64,000 bases of DNA from a virus. The translations under genes were made by a program, and so were the position numbers. Under the pieces are notes generated by a model. It was not told the DNA's origin, ran no database searches, and saw only the letters and a list, made by a program, of their open reading frames with translations. Shown piece after piece: positions 23,574-33,264 of the stretch. How positions within the stretch are numbered: the stretch's first letter is position 1; every line of letters starts with the position of its first letter. The stretch is taken from positions 17,808 to 81,807 of the IMG/VR virus record IMGVR_UViG_3300010370_000030. The stretch is one strand, 5' to 3'.

Positions 23574-24814
23574 ACCGAGCCCCATATGAAGTAGGTGATT
23601 TCCGTTTAAAATCACTGTCGATATCAACAAACGATGGTAAGGGTGTTGTTGTTAGTGTTGATCAGGTTGCCGCAATTGACATCTATGAAGATTTAACGAA
23701 ACCAACAGTGTATGCTGAATTAGTTTTATTAGATTCAATCGGTTTAATTGAAAAGTTACCAATCATTGGTGAGGAGAAGGTTGAGATTGAGGTAGAGACG
23801 CCAGGTATAAGCTCGTCAGCAACATTCAAGTTCCGCTGCTTCAAGGTCTCTAATATACATCCACTTGACACAAGCAAGGGAGTAACTTACTTTCTTCATT
23901 GTGTGAGTGAAGAGCATTTACGTAACAGCCATGTTAAAAGAGATTTCATGACCGGTCTTGTAAGTGACATGGTTGAGCGGATTGTTACGAGAGATCTGGC
24001 TACAGAAAAACCTTTCTTTTTTGATGCCACGAAAGGGATAGAAAGACTCGTGTTCCCTAATTTGAAACCTCTGGCATCGATCGATTTTCTGCGACAAAGA
24101 GCTGTTGGTGCTGAAGACCCAGAATCTCCATATGTTTTCTTTGAGAACCAGTACGGTTTCAACTTTTCGACCCTGAAGGGTCTCTTTAAAAAAGGTTTAC
24201 CAAAAGTTGAGTCGGAGAACAGAGTATTTAATTATCAACAGAATCCAATGTCGTCGCCTGAACAGCAAGCTGCTTCGTTCAGAACTTTGCTTAGTTATCA
24301 AACAGTATACAGTGGTGAAACAGCTAGGAATTTATCAAAAGGTGTTTATAAAAACGTAACCGGTGTCTTCGACATTGCAACAAAGAAGTTTGAAACACAA
24401 GAATTCATCCTTCAAGATAAGTTTGGTTCATTGGCTGCTGATACGACAAAAACAATACCTAATACGTCTGAGTGGATTGATACCTTTGGCTCAGAAGTAC
24501 AGCGACGTTTCTTAAGCGTCAAAGATGGGTCGAAACCACAAGTTTTCTTTAACAATATCATAGGGGCTAAAAACTCTTTCGTGCTATTAATGAACAGTGA
24601 CATAACGCGTGTGAAGGTACCGGGCGATACGGGACTTGCTGTTGGCCAAGTAGTGAAACTTGAAATGCCAATTTTAGAGGGTACAACGGGTCGTAAAAAT
24701 TTCGACGAAGTAACAACTGGATCATATTTAATCTTACGCCTCAGACATATGTTTACTTTAACAGAAAAGCTGAAACACTTCATCGTATTCGACTGTGCGC
24801 AGATAGGAAGATAA
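23570..24814 (+). CDS. 27: gp27, baseplate hub
   Basis: 414 residues. The N-terminal LTKPTVYAELVLLDSIGLIE and EEKVEIEVETPG strands, FLHCVSEEHLRNSHVKRDFM, ASIDFLRQRA and YVFFENQYGFNF blocks follow the T4 gp27 (gpD-like) fold. The trimeric hub holds the gp5 spike and links it to the tube. The gp5 spike gene starts immediately after its stop. Confidence 0.85.
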   Translation: MNRAPYEVGDFRLKSLSISTNDGKGVVVSVDQVAAIDIYEDLTKPTVYAELVLLDSIGLIEKLPIIGEEKVEIEVETPGISSSATFKFRCFKVSNIHPLDTSKGVTYFLHCVSEEHLRNSHVKRDFMTGLVSDMVERIVTRDLATEKPFFFDATKGIERLVFPNLKPLASIDFLRQRAVGAEDPESPYVFFENQYGFNFSTLKGLFKKGLPKVESENRVFNYQQNPMSSPEQQAASFRTLLSYQTVYSGETARNLSKGVYKNVTGVFDIATKKFETQEFILQDKFGSLAADTTKTIPNTSEWIDTFGSEVQRRFLSVKDGSKPQVFFNNIIGAKNSFVLLMNSDITRVKVPGDTGLAVGQVVKLEMPILEGTTGRKNFDEVTTGSYLILRLRHMFTLTEKLKHFIVFDCAQIGR

Positions 24815-25597
24815 ATGACTACAAGATTTTTAGGCGAAGAAGGATTTCAGTGGTTTATTGGTGTCGTTGAGGACAGAGAGGATCCTGAAAAACGAGGGCG
24901 AGTAAAAGTTCGTGTTCATGGATTGCATGATGAGAACAAGGCGCGCCTACCAACGTCAGGCTTACCTTGGGCCACGGTTGTACTACCAGCTATCAGTGCA
25001 AGCCTTAAACAAGTTGGTATATCTGCTACAGGTCTACAAGTAGGATCCACAGTGCTTGGTTTTTTCTTAGACGGGAAAGAAGCAAATGTACCAGTTATTT
25101 TTGGATCAATACCAGGTATAGGTGATATACCACAGCTTGCAGCCGACAAACCTTTGATAAACAAACAACCACTTGGGCCTGAGCCTGTCTCTGCTTTCGC
25201 AGCAAAACATCCCTATAACAAAGTCGTTGTAACAGAATCTGGTCACGTATTTGAAGTTGATGACACACCCAACGCACAAAGGCTACATAATTATCACAGG
25301 TCTGGTACCTATGAGGAAGTGGATGTATCGGGTCGGCGCGTAAATAAAGTGGTGGGAGACGACTACGAGATCGTTGCTAAAAATAAAACGATATACATCC
25401 AAGGTGATTGGAACATAGAAGTAAAAGGCAACTTCACATTAAATGTGCAAGGGAACATTGTAATTAATGGTAAGAGTATAAACCTCAATCGAGGAACAAA
25501 AGGCGCGGCTAGAAGCGGTGATACCGTGCCTGATTCAGAATCCGACGGCACACAAGGGATTGGTGCTGGATCTTCAACAGTGTTTATAGGGAATTAA
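24815..25597 (+). CDS. 5: gp5, central spike without lysozyme domain
   Basis: 260 residues versus 575 in T4. Residues about 10-110 form the OB-fold of gp5/VgrG (FIGVVEDREDPEKRGRVKVR, LPWATVVLPA, VGSTVLGFFLDG, NVPVIFGSIPG). The C-terminal part (VFEVDDTPN, YHRSGTYEEVD, then short V-x-G-x strands such as GDWNIEVKGNFTLNVQGNIV) is the trimeric beta-helix needle. There is no lysozyme domain between them. The wall-degrading activity appears instead in the tail protein at 14449-17262. Confidence 0.85.
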   Translation: MTTRFLGEEGFQWFIGVVEDREDPEKRGRVKVRVHGLHDENKARLPTSGLPWATVVLPAISASLKQVGISATGLQVGSTVLGFFLDGKEANVPVIFGSIPGIGDIPQLAADKPLINKQPLGPEPVSAFAAKHPYNKVVVTESGHVFEVDDTPNAQRLHNYHRSGTYEEVDVSGRRVNKVVGDDYEIVAKNKTIYIQGDWNIEVKGNFTLNVQGNIVINGKSINLNRGTKGAARSGDTVPDSESDGTQGIGAGSSTVFIGN

Positions 25598-25598
25598 A

Positions 25599-26027
25599 AT
25601 GGCACTGGTTACAAGAGTAAAAACATCAACGCCCATCCGCCGAAAGCAAGAACTTTATTCTGATTTTTTTACTGACCTGCTTAGTTTAGATGTAACGCGC
25701 GATATCGCTAAGGCTGTGAATGAAGATGCTGTTAAGCAGTCGATTCGTAATCTCCTACTGACAAACAGAGGTGATCGACTGTTTAATAATACGCTAGGAA
25801 GCGACATATACTCGTTACTATTTGAGAACAGTAGCCCAGCTTTGGAACAAACACTATCCGATTACATCAAAACAACGATAGAAAATTATGAACCACGTGC
25901 AGAATTAATCGATGTCGTTGTTGATAGCGAAGCAGATGAACATGAAGTGTTGGTTGTCATAAATTTTCGTGTTCTAAATAAGACTGAACCTGTTTCTCTC
26001 GAGCTAGTTTTAAATAGGATCCGATAA
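25599..26027 (+). CDS. 25: gp25, baseplate wedge (lysozyme-like fold)
   Basis: 142 residues. DVTRDIAKAVNEDAVKQSIR, NLLLTNRGDRLFNNTLGSDI and YSLLFENS match the GPW/gp25 family. gp25 is part of the inner wedge core and helps initiate sheath assembly. It is placed between gp5 and gp6, the order common in contractile tails. Confidence 0.92.
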   Translation: MALVTRVKTSTPIRRKQELYSDFFTDLLSLDVTRDIAKAVNEDAVKQSIRNLLLTNRGDRLFNNTLGSDIYSLLFENSSPALEQTLSDYIKTTIENYEPRAELIDVVVDSEADEHEVLVVINFRVLNKTEPVSLELVLNRIR

Positions 26028-27815
26028 ATGGCCAATACCAATATTGACTTGGTTGGTTTAGATTTTACAAGTCTAAAAAACAATCTAAAAACATTCTTAA
26101 AGAATAACACGTCCTTCAAAGATCTGGATTACGAAGGATCTAATATCAATGTGCTGCTTGATGTGCTTGCCTACAACAGCTACTTGAATGCGTTTTATAC
26201 GAACATGGTAGCGAGTGAGATGTTTTTAGATAGCGCACAATTACGTGATAGCATTGTTTCACATGCAAAAGAGTTAAATTATGTCCCACGGTCCTTTGTG
26301 TCAGCGAAAGCAACCATCGATGTAACGATTACCCCTTCAGGCAGTACATCATCGGTATTCATTCCTAGAAACACATCGTTTACGTCTCGAGTTGGCTCAA
26401 ATACATTTACTTTTGTCACGAACGACTCATATGTTACAGCAGCCAATGGTGCTAGCTTTGTACAGAGGTTGGATTTATATGAAGGGTCTATCAAGACCGA
26501 GTCGTTTGTCATTAACTATTCAAATACATCGCAACGATTTGTACTCTCTAATCCTACAATAGACACGGCTTCCTTAGAGGTTGTGGTATATGAGGATAAT
26601 GGACAGACAGCATTAGTGTATACGCGTGCAGCGACTCTCTTTAATCTAAGCGAAACGTCAAGAGTGTTCTTTATACAAGCTGCGCAAAATCAACAGTATG
26701 AAATTATTTTTGGTGATGGAGTGTTTGGTCGTAAACCAAAGGATGGTTCAACATTTGTTGCCAAATACAGGGCCTGTTCGGGCGAGTTACCAAACGGGGC
26801 ACGCGTATTTGATGTAGATGGTCCAATCGATGGGCATAGTAATGTAGTAGTTACAACGGTTGATGAGGCCTCAGGAGGAGCAGTTGCTGAATCTATTGAA
26901 TCGATAAGATTCAATGCGCCGCGCTCATTCCAAGCTCAGAATAGAGCCGTTACTGCAACTGATTATGAGACGTTACTCAAATCTCAATTTTCTGACATAC
27001 AATCAATAAGTGTGTATGGTGGTGAAGACAGTGACCCACCTCAGTATGGAAAAGTATTTGTATCAGTCGACGTTGCACAGGCGGATGGTGCGCCCGAGTT
27101 GCGTAAAAAAGCATACTTTGATTTCATTAAAGATAAAACACCACTTAGTATGCAGGTGAATTTTATTGATCCGTTGTTTCTTTATGCTTCGGTTGAAACA
27201 ACTGTTCAGTTTGATGTTAACATGACAACAAAGACAACAAACGACATTGAAACGCTGGTGAAAGCAGCGATTAGCAATTATAACATTACAAAGCTGTCTA
27301 GTTTTAAGAAAATTTTATACTACTCACAATTGGTCAATGCTATTGACAAAGCTGATCCAAGTATAGTTTCAAATGATACTGTTGTTAAAATGATAGCACA
27401 TGTTACACCATCAACGAACGTACCATACCCATTTAGTGTATCGATTAACAATCAAGTTGTTGCTGAAGAGGGAAAAAAGCTAGAGGTAGATGAAACTCAT
27501 TATGGACATGGACTAACAAGTTCCTTTTTTACATATCAAGGTAGTAGATGTTCTCTTGTCGATGATTCGCTCGGAAATGTTCATATAGCTTTGCAAGAGG
27601 GCGAAACGATTCGCATCATTAAAAAAGTAGGAACAATTGATTACACCAAAGGCCGAGTCGTTGTTGAGGAGACGTTTGAAGTCAGTGCCTATGAAGGGAA
27701 TTTTCTTGAGTTAATCTTTAAAACCGTTTCAAAAAATCTCGAAACAAAAAATAATGCCATTCTCAGTATTGACAATCTGGACGTTAACGTAACAGCTGTT
27801 GGTGTCAAGCAATGA
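26028..27815 (+). CDS. 6: gp6, baseplate wedge ring protein (baseplate J-like)
   Basis: 595 residues. ITNIDL-like N-terminus (NTNIDLVGLDFTSLKNNLKT), NINVLLDVLAYNSYLNAFYT, NMVASEMFLDSAQLRDSIVS and HAKELNYVPRSFVSAKATID are diagnostic of gp6/baseplate J. AVTATDYETLLKSQFSDIQS and VYGGEDSDPPQYGKVFVSVD are the conserved middle. gp6 dimers form the ring that rearranges when the sheath contracts. Overlaps the next gene by four bases. Confidence 0.93.
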   Translation: MANTNIDLVGLDFTSLKNNLKTFLKNNTSFKDLDYEGSNINVLLDVLAYNSYLNAFYTNMVASEMFLDSAQLRDSIVSHAKELNYVPRSFVSAKATIDVTITPSGSTSSVFIPRNTSFTSRVGSNTFTFVTNDSYVTAANGASFVQRLDLYEGSIKTESFVINYSNTSQRFVLSNPTIDTASLEVVVYEDNGQTALVYTRAATLFNLSETSRVFFIQAAQNQQYEIIFGDGVFGRKPKDGSTFVAKYRACSGELPNGARVFDVDGPIDGHSNVVVTTVDEASGGAVAESIESIRFNAPRSFQAQNRAVTATDYETLLKSQFSDIQSISVYGGEDSDPPQYGKVFVSVDVAQADGAPELRKKAYFDFIKDKTPLSMQVNFIDPLFLYASVETTVQFDVNMTTKTTNDIETLVKAAISNYNITKLSSFKKILYYSQLVNAIDKADPSIVSNDTVVKMIAHVTPSTNVPYPFSVSINNQVVAEEGKKLEVDETHYGHGLTSSFFTYQGSRCSLVDDSLGNVHIALQEGETIRIIKKVGTIDYTKGRVVVEETFEVSAYEGNFLELIFKTVSKNLETKNNAILSIDNLDVNVTAVGVKQ

Positions 27816-30800
27816 GACAGATTGAAGAGTTAATATTCCCGCTTGTTAAAGCTCAATTCCCCGATTTCTATCAGGACGAAGGTCCTCGCTTTGTTTCTTT
27901 TGTTAAAGAATATTACAGGTGGATGGAGACTGAGGGGGAAGCATTAAACGCTTCGCGTAACTTACTTGATTACCGAAATATCGATAGCACGTCAAGTGAT
28001 TTTATAAAATATTTCAAGAACAAATACCTGTCTGGTGTGCCTCTTTCAACAGAAGCAAACACACAACTTGTTATTAAACACGCTCTTGATATCTATAAAT
28101 CCAAGGGAACAGAACGTGGTGTGCAGCTATTGATTCAAGGGCTTTTTAATGAAGAATCAAGAGTTGTTTTTCCCGGTCAGGATATTTTCAAAACATCTGA
28201 CGGCGTATGGATTAAGCCAACGTATCTTGAATTGACGGTTAAAGAAAGAACACAAAGTTTTGTTGGTCAAGAAATCGTAGGTTCGCGGAGTGGTGCTAAG
28301 GCATTTTTAGAAAGTCTCGTAACCAAACGACTTTCGGGCAAGTATCAACAAGTTGCTTATCTGAGTAGTGTCAGGGGTAATTTTGAAACCGGCGAGCTCA
28401 TAACGACGTCGTCAAACACATCTTTTGAAAACGCGCCGACTGTAATAGGGTCAATGACTTCGCTTACAGTGGCCGATGGCGGTGCTAATTTTGCCGTTGG
28501 GGATATTTTTGAAGTAACATCCACAAACGGTAAGCAAGGCAAAGCACGTGTAACCGAGGTTTCAAATGAAACCGGACGTGTCACTTTCATATATGTCGAT
28601 GCATTTACAAGTGGTGGTTGGGGATATAGCATTGACCATGCAAACGTTATCGTATCGGATAAAGTCCTAACTCTCACAAACATTGTTAACGCCAATGGGT
28701 TAATTACTGACTTCAGTCAATTTGAAACTGTTACACAACCTCTAGCTAATATTGGATATAGTACCGCAAGAGGGAACAATTATTATTTTAATGTCGGTAA
28801 CATTATAGAGAACTATAATTCTAATGGTGATGTTGTTGCTAACGCTGTTATAGCGGTTACGAGCAAAACAACAAACACTGTTGGATGGATTATAGTGGTA
28901 CCTAATGTTGGTAACATAGCATCCCAAGACACAACCTTTGCTGTACGTTCACAAGATCCTGATGAATCATCATTCAATCCGTCGTCGATCGGATTTGCTG
29001 AAAATACGTACACGTCTGTTTACAGCAAGACATACTCGAATTTGTTTACAGGTAACTTTTCTCGGTTATTCACTGCCACATATACGTCAGGATATGTGGG
29101 TGTATATGGTAGCACATACAGTTCTGTTTACACACAAGAATATTCCAGTACGTACAGTAGAGTATTTACTTCAGATTCTTATTCAGGTAATTTCGTTGGT
29201 GCTTTCACTAGCGGCGTCTACACGGGTACATATAGTCGAGTATTTACAACAGCTGGAGAAACAGGCTTTACTGGATCGTATTTACAGTACTTCATTGTCA
29301 CCTCACCCTACACAGGCTCTGCATATACATCGGCATTTACGGGTACATATACATCAGCAGGGTTCACAGGAGTATATAACCGTGTTTATACAGGCGACTA
29401 TAATACAGTATTTTCAAGCGCCTATACGGGTACGTTAGTACCAGGGGTTTATACAGGATCGTATGCTGGCTCCTATCTTGGAACATATGAAGGATCTTTC
29501 TCTGGCTCACGACCAAATCCGTTTGCTGGTGGAACATATGGTGGTTCGTATGTGGGACAATTTACTCGTGTATTTGTTGGATCGTATCAGGGCGTATATC
29601 AATCGTCTTATCAAAATCCATACAGCGGTGCAACATTCGCAATAGGAGTTAACTCCTATAATGTACCCAGTTATATTGGTAATTTTACAAAAGCATACAC
29701 AGGTGGATATATTGCATACCCTGTTTATACGGGTCTGAAAGCACTACCATATGGAGGTGTACCAGGAGTTACACAAAGTTATATAGGTGCTGGTTACACA
29801 GGATCTTATCTAGAATCATTCACGGCTAATTACAGTGGTGCATATGGTGGTGATTCATTTTCAAGAATTTTTACAGGATCATATCAGCTCGGTTCATTCA
29901 CAGGAAACTTCACATCTCAGTTTACTGGTAATTTTACTGGTTTGTACGGAGCAGCATACACGGGCACCTACAGTGATGTGTTCACAAACGAGTATGTGGG
30001 CAGTTTTTCACAAACATTCCAGGGCAACTTTACAACAATCTATACAAAAAATTACACAGGATTGTATAATGTCTTTTCCGGTGCCTACACGAGCACGTAC
30101 TCACAAGCATTTACTGCATTTACAGGGCAATATACAGGATTTACAGGGAATTACAGCTTAGCTTTCAGTGGTAACTATAATGCTTTCTCTGGGCAATACC
30201 TTACTTTTTCATTGTCGTTTGGTGGATACAGTTCAGCTTTTAGCGGCGTATATAACAATTCATTCACCAGCGGGTATGGTGGGTATACTGGCATCTTTAC
30301 AAGAACTTACACCAGCACCCAAGGAACAGCAAACGGTGTTATAGCTCAGTATTTTAGCAAAGCATATACAGGGTTATATGCGGGATCGGATTATACAAGC
30401 GCCTTTAATGGTTACACGAGAACATTTACAGTAACGCTTGATGGTGCGTTTACGAGTTCATATAGTGGCCAATTTACAGGCGCTTACGTAGGATACACAG
30501 GAACGTATCTAGCTCGAACATACACGGGCGTTTATGGTGCTTACAGTGGTGTATATCAAGATTCGCTGTTTACAGGTAATTATGGTTTCTTCACAGGTGC
30601 TTTTGGATCAGCCTACACAGGTCTCTTTGTAGGAGGTGGTAGTGCTCGAATAAACACATTAACAGCACATGAATTTAGTAACAACGATCTAGTACGCTAT
30701 CATGTTATGCCCGGTAACACATACATTCCTGAGTTGTCGATAGGAGCAGCATATTATGTTGTGAATGCGGTATCGGGATCAACGAGTTTGTGTTTATCTC

Positions 30801-33256
30801 ATACGCCTAGTGGCACACCTATAGCCCTTACGATTGGATCAAATGAAACAGGTCACAAACTAATTCGTACGTTAGGCACAGCTGTAATCACCTCATATGG
30901 GGATCGAACAGCTACAGGTAATGTCAGTGGATCGAATACAACATCACTTATATACTCTTTCAACGCGCAGACATCCGTATCAAGCGCTGGCGACACAATA
31001 ACAATACCGAGCCATCAGCTTGAAAATAATTACGTCATTTCTTACAGCGTTAATGCAGGTAACACACAGCTTGATGGACTGATTAATAACACAAAGTACT
31101 ACGTTGTTAACACAACAGCATCCACTATCCAACTATCTGCTACCAGAGGTGGATCGCCTCTAGGTATATCAGCGAGTAATAGAAGCGAAAATGGGCATTT
31201 CATAACACACACGACTGGATATGTTGGTGTTGTAGATATATCTGTGAATGGATTCGTTGCATCGGCCCAAACCTACATTCGCGGGTCGACGAGTAACACA
31301 ACAGCCTCAGTAGCGAACGTTAGTACAGGATCAGGAGCTGGTTTTAGTATCGGCCTTTTGACGGATACAGAGAATGTTCTACTATCACCTGACTTTATTA
31401 ATGGGAAAAATACAGGTAATGTGAAGTTTAGCGAAATAAAACTTAACGGTATTGGTTCCAATGTTACCGCTGGTGGATATGGAACGGCAGCTACATTTAA
31501 TGGTAATACTGATATTACAGAAGGAGCAAATGGTACTGGTGTCCTGCTGCCATCACGTATTGAGTTTAATGCTTTGTCAGGTGTTAACAACACAACAAAT
31601 ATTATTACCATCAGCTCACCAGCTAAGCACATCTTTAGTAACAACGAGCAGGTAAAATATCTTGTTACACCAGGTAACACAGCTGTTACAGGTTTAGCAA
31701 ACAACACCAACTATTATGTTGTTAATGCAGTCGCAGGATCGACAACATTACAGCTATCGCTTACTTCTGGTGGTTCACCAATTGATATAACAGCTACCGC
31801 CAATGAGGTTGGGCACTCGCTTACACGACAAGCCACGACCGGATCAAACAACAGTATAGCCTTAAGCACAGCAGTTAATTATTTACCAAATAGTGCTGTG
31901 CATTATAGTCTAAGTGCTGCGAACACGTCTATTAATGGTCTTACACCCAACACCGTGTATTATGTTGATCAGTCAAACGCTACGCATATAACGTTAAAAG
32001 ATTCACCGACAGGTCTACGTATCAATATCCTTAAAGGACCAACCGAATCGGGGCATACGTTATTTGGTCCTCTGAGAATAATCACTGGTGCAAATTCAAC
32101 ATATGATAACGTTGGTTCAGGCGAAGAAATATTCCGTGGTCTTGGTTTTATTAAATTCCCTGGAACGAATCTCGATACAATTCTCCTTGACGCTCTTCGT
32201 TTTGACAGTACCACTATAGGATCTATAGCTTCACTAGTTTCTATTAACCCAGGATCTGATTACAATGTTGATCCGTTTGTAACCGTTGTTGATACGTATG
32301 TTGTTGGATATGACAACCGTGATTATGTCATGCAAATTAACACTACAGTTGGTGCATTTGTTGTTGGTGAGCAGATACAACAATCATATAGCAATGTAGC
32401 AACACAACTAACCGTTACAGGATTCACAGGTACGGCTGCGAACGGTGTTGGAACTTCGACATTTATCATAAATGAGTTTGTTTATCAAAGCAATTCAACA
32501 GCAAACGTAGCAGCATCTGGATATGTAGTTGAAGCTGCGATAAGTGCTGGCGCTGGAACATTAAAAGTTAAAAATGTAACCGGTACGTTTGTTAATAATG
32601 CGCCGTCTTACCCTCTAAAAGGATTATCGTCAGGATCAACATCTAATGTTACACTAGTAACGGCAACAACACTTGCCACTACTGCTAGAGCACTTGTTAA
32701 ATCAGCGAACTCATCAGTACTTAAATTAAAGCGTATCAATTTAGAAAACACCTTCCTCGATGGTAATCCAATTATAGGTCGTTCGTCTGGTGCAACAGCA
32801 AATGTTGTTGGTGTTGTTGAGGATGCAAACGCTGTACCAGTTGGTTTAAATGCATCAATAGAAGCCAATGTTCAAACAGCTAACAATGTTGTGAAAAAAC
32901 TTGCTGTTGCTGATTCGGGTTTTGGATATCTTGATCGTGAACCAGTTACTTTGACGATGTCCAACTCCGCGTTCAGCGTGACTGCTGTTGTTGAGCTTGG
33001 TAAACAAGGCGTTGGCCAAGGATATTATGGTTCGACGAGAGGATTTTTAAGTAATGATAAGAAACTGCAGGATAGCGAATTTTATCAAGAGTACAGTTAT
33101 GAAGTACAAACAAAGGTACCGTTTGATAGATATTTCGATGTCTTGAAAAGAGTTACACACGTAGCTGGGACAAGAGCATTTGGTAGAGTTATTTCTCTTT
33201 CGCTGGCAAACTTAGAAATGACTGCTATAAATACTATCGAAACCTCGAACACGTAA
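27812..33256 (+). CDS. Giant baseplate-associated protein with tetrapeptide array
   Basis: 1,814 residues at the gp7 position of the wedge order. The N-terminus (PLVKAQFPDFYQDEGPRFVS, FVKEYYRWME, LDIYKSKGTERGVQLLIQGL) is a conserved opening of structural proteins of T4-like marine phages. Residues about 398-943 are an array of [YF]-x-G-x tetrapeptides. It is followed by four copies of a module of about 75 residues (HxFSNN-x-V-x-Y, GNT, YYVVNA, GGSPI, ExGH) and a C-terminal region ending in YEVQTKVPFDRYFDVLKRVT. A wedge or wedge-attached fibre function is inferred from position. Confidence 0.75.
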   Translation: MRQIEELIFPLVKAQFPDFYQDEGPRFVSFVKEYYRWMETEGEALNASRNLLDYRNIDSTSSDFIKYFKNKYLSGVPLSTEANTQLVIKHALDIYKSKGTERGVQLLIQGLFNEESRVVFPGQDIFKTSDGVWIKPTYLELTVKERTQSFVGQEIVGSRSGAKAFLESLVTKRLSGKYQQVAYLSSVRGNFETGELITTSSNTSFENAPTVIGSMTSLTVADGGANFAVGDIFEVTSTNGKQGKARVTEVSNETGRVTFIYVDAFTSGGWGYSIDHANVIVSDKVLTLTNIVNANGLITDFSQFETVTQPLANIGYSTARGNNYYFNVGNIIENYNSNGDVVANAVIAVTSKTTNTVGWIIVVPNVGNIASQDTTFAVRSQDPDESSFNPSSIGFAENTYTSVYSKTYSNLFTGNFSRLFTATYTSGYVGVYGSTYSSVYTQEYSSTYSRVFTSDSYSGNFVGAFTSGVYTGTYSRVFTTAGETGFTGSYLQYFIVTSPYTGSAYTSAFTGTYTSAGFTGVYNRVYTGDYNTVFSSAYTGTLVPGVYTGSYAGSYLGTYEGSFSGSRPNPFAGGTYGGSYVGQFTRVFVGSYQGVYQSSYQNPYSGATFAIGVNSYNVPSYIGNFTKAYTGGYIAYPVYTGLKALPYGGVPGVTQSYIGAGYTGSYLESFTANYSGAYGGDSFSRIFTGSYQLGSFTGNFTSQFTGNFTGLYGAAYTGTYSDVFTNEYVGSFSQTFQGNFTTIYTKNYTGLYNVFSGAYTSTYSQAFTAFTGQYTGFTGNYSLAFSGNYNAFSGQYLTFSLSFGGYSSAFSGVYNNSFTSGYGGYTGIFTRTYTSTQGTANGVIAQYFSKAYTGLYAGSDYTSAFNGYTRTFTVTLDGAFTSSYSGQFTGAYVGYTGTYLARTYTGVYGAYSGVYQDSLFTGNYGFFTGAFGSAYTGLFVGGGSARINTLTAHEFSNNDLVRYHVMPGNTYIPELSIGAAYYVVNAVSGSTSLCLSHTPSGTPIALTIGSNETGHKLIRTLGTAVITSYGDRTATGNVSGSNTTSLIYSFNAQTSVSSAGDTITIPSHQLENNYVISYSVNAGNTQLDGLINNTKYYVVNTTASTIQLSATRGGSPLGISASNRSENGHFITHTTGYVGVVDISVNGFVASAQTYIRGSTSNTTASVANVSTGSGAGFSIGLLTDTENVLLSPDFINGKNTGNVKFSEIKLNGIGSNVTAGGYGTAATFNGNTDITEGANGTGVLLPSRIEFNALSGVNNTTNIITISSPAKHIFSNNEQVKYLVTPGNTAVTGLANNTNYYVVNAVAGSTTLQLSLTSGGSPIDITATANEVGHSLTRQATTGSNNSIALSTAVNYLPNSAVHYSLSAANTSINGLTPNTVYYVDQSNATHITLKDSPTGLRINILKGPTESGHTLFGPLRIITGANSTYDNVGSGEEIFRGLGFIKFPGTNLDTILLDALRFDSTTIGSIASLVSINPGSDYNVDPFVTVVDTYVVGYDNRDYVMQINTTVGAFVVGEQIQQSYSNVATQLTVTGFTGTAANGVGTSTFIINEFVYQSNSTANVAASGYVVEAAISAGAGTLKVKNVTGTFVNNAPSYPLKGLSSGSTSNVTLVTATTLATTARALVKSANSSVLKLKRINLENTFLDGNPIIGRSSGATANVVGVVEDANAVPVGLNASIEANVQTANNVVKKLAVADSGFGYLDREPVTLTMSNSAFSVTAVVELGKQGVGQGYYGSTRGFLSNDKKLQDSEFYQEYSYEVQTKVPFDRYFDVLKRVTHVAGTRAFGRVISLSLANLEMTAINTIETSNT
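29005..30640 (+). repeat. Tetrapeptide-coding repeat array ([YF]-x-G-x), first copy
   Basis: In-frame 12-base periodicity encoding units such as YTGT, FTGN and YAGS within the giant baseplate-associated protein. Units are diverged and use mixed codons. Confidence 0.8.
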
Positions 33257-33264
33257 CAATAAAG

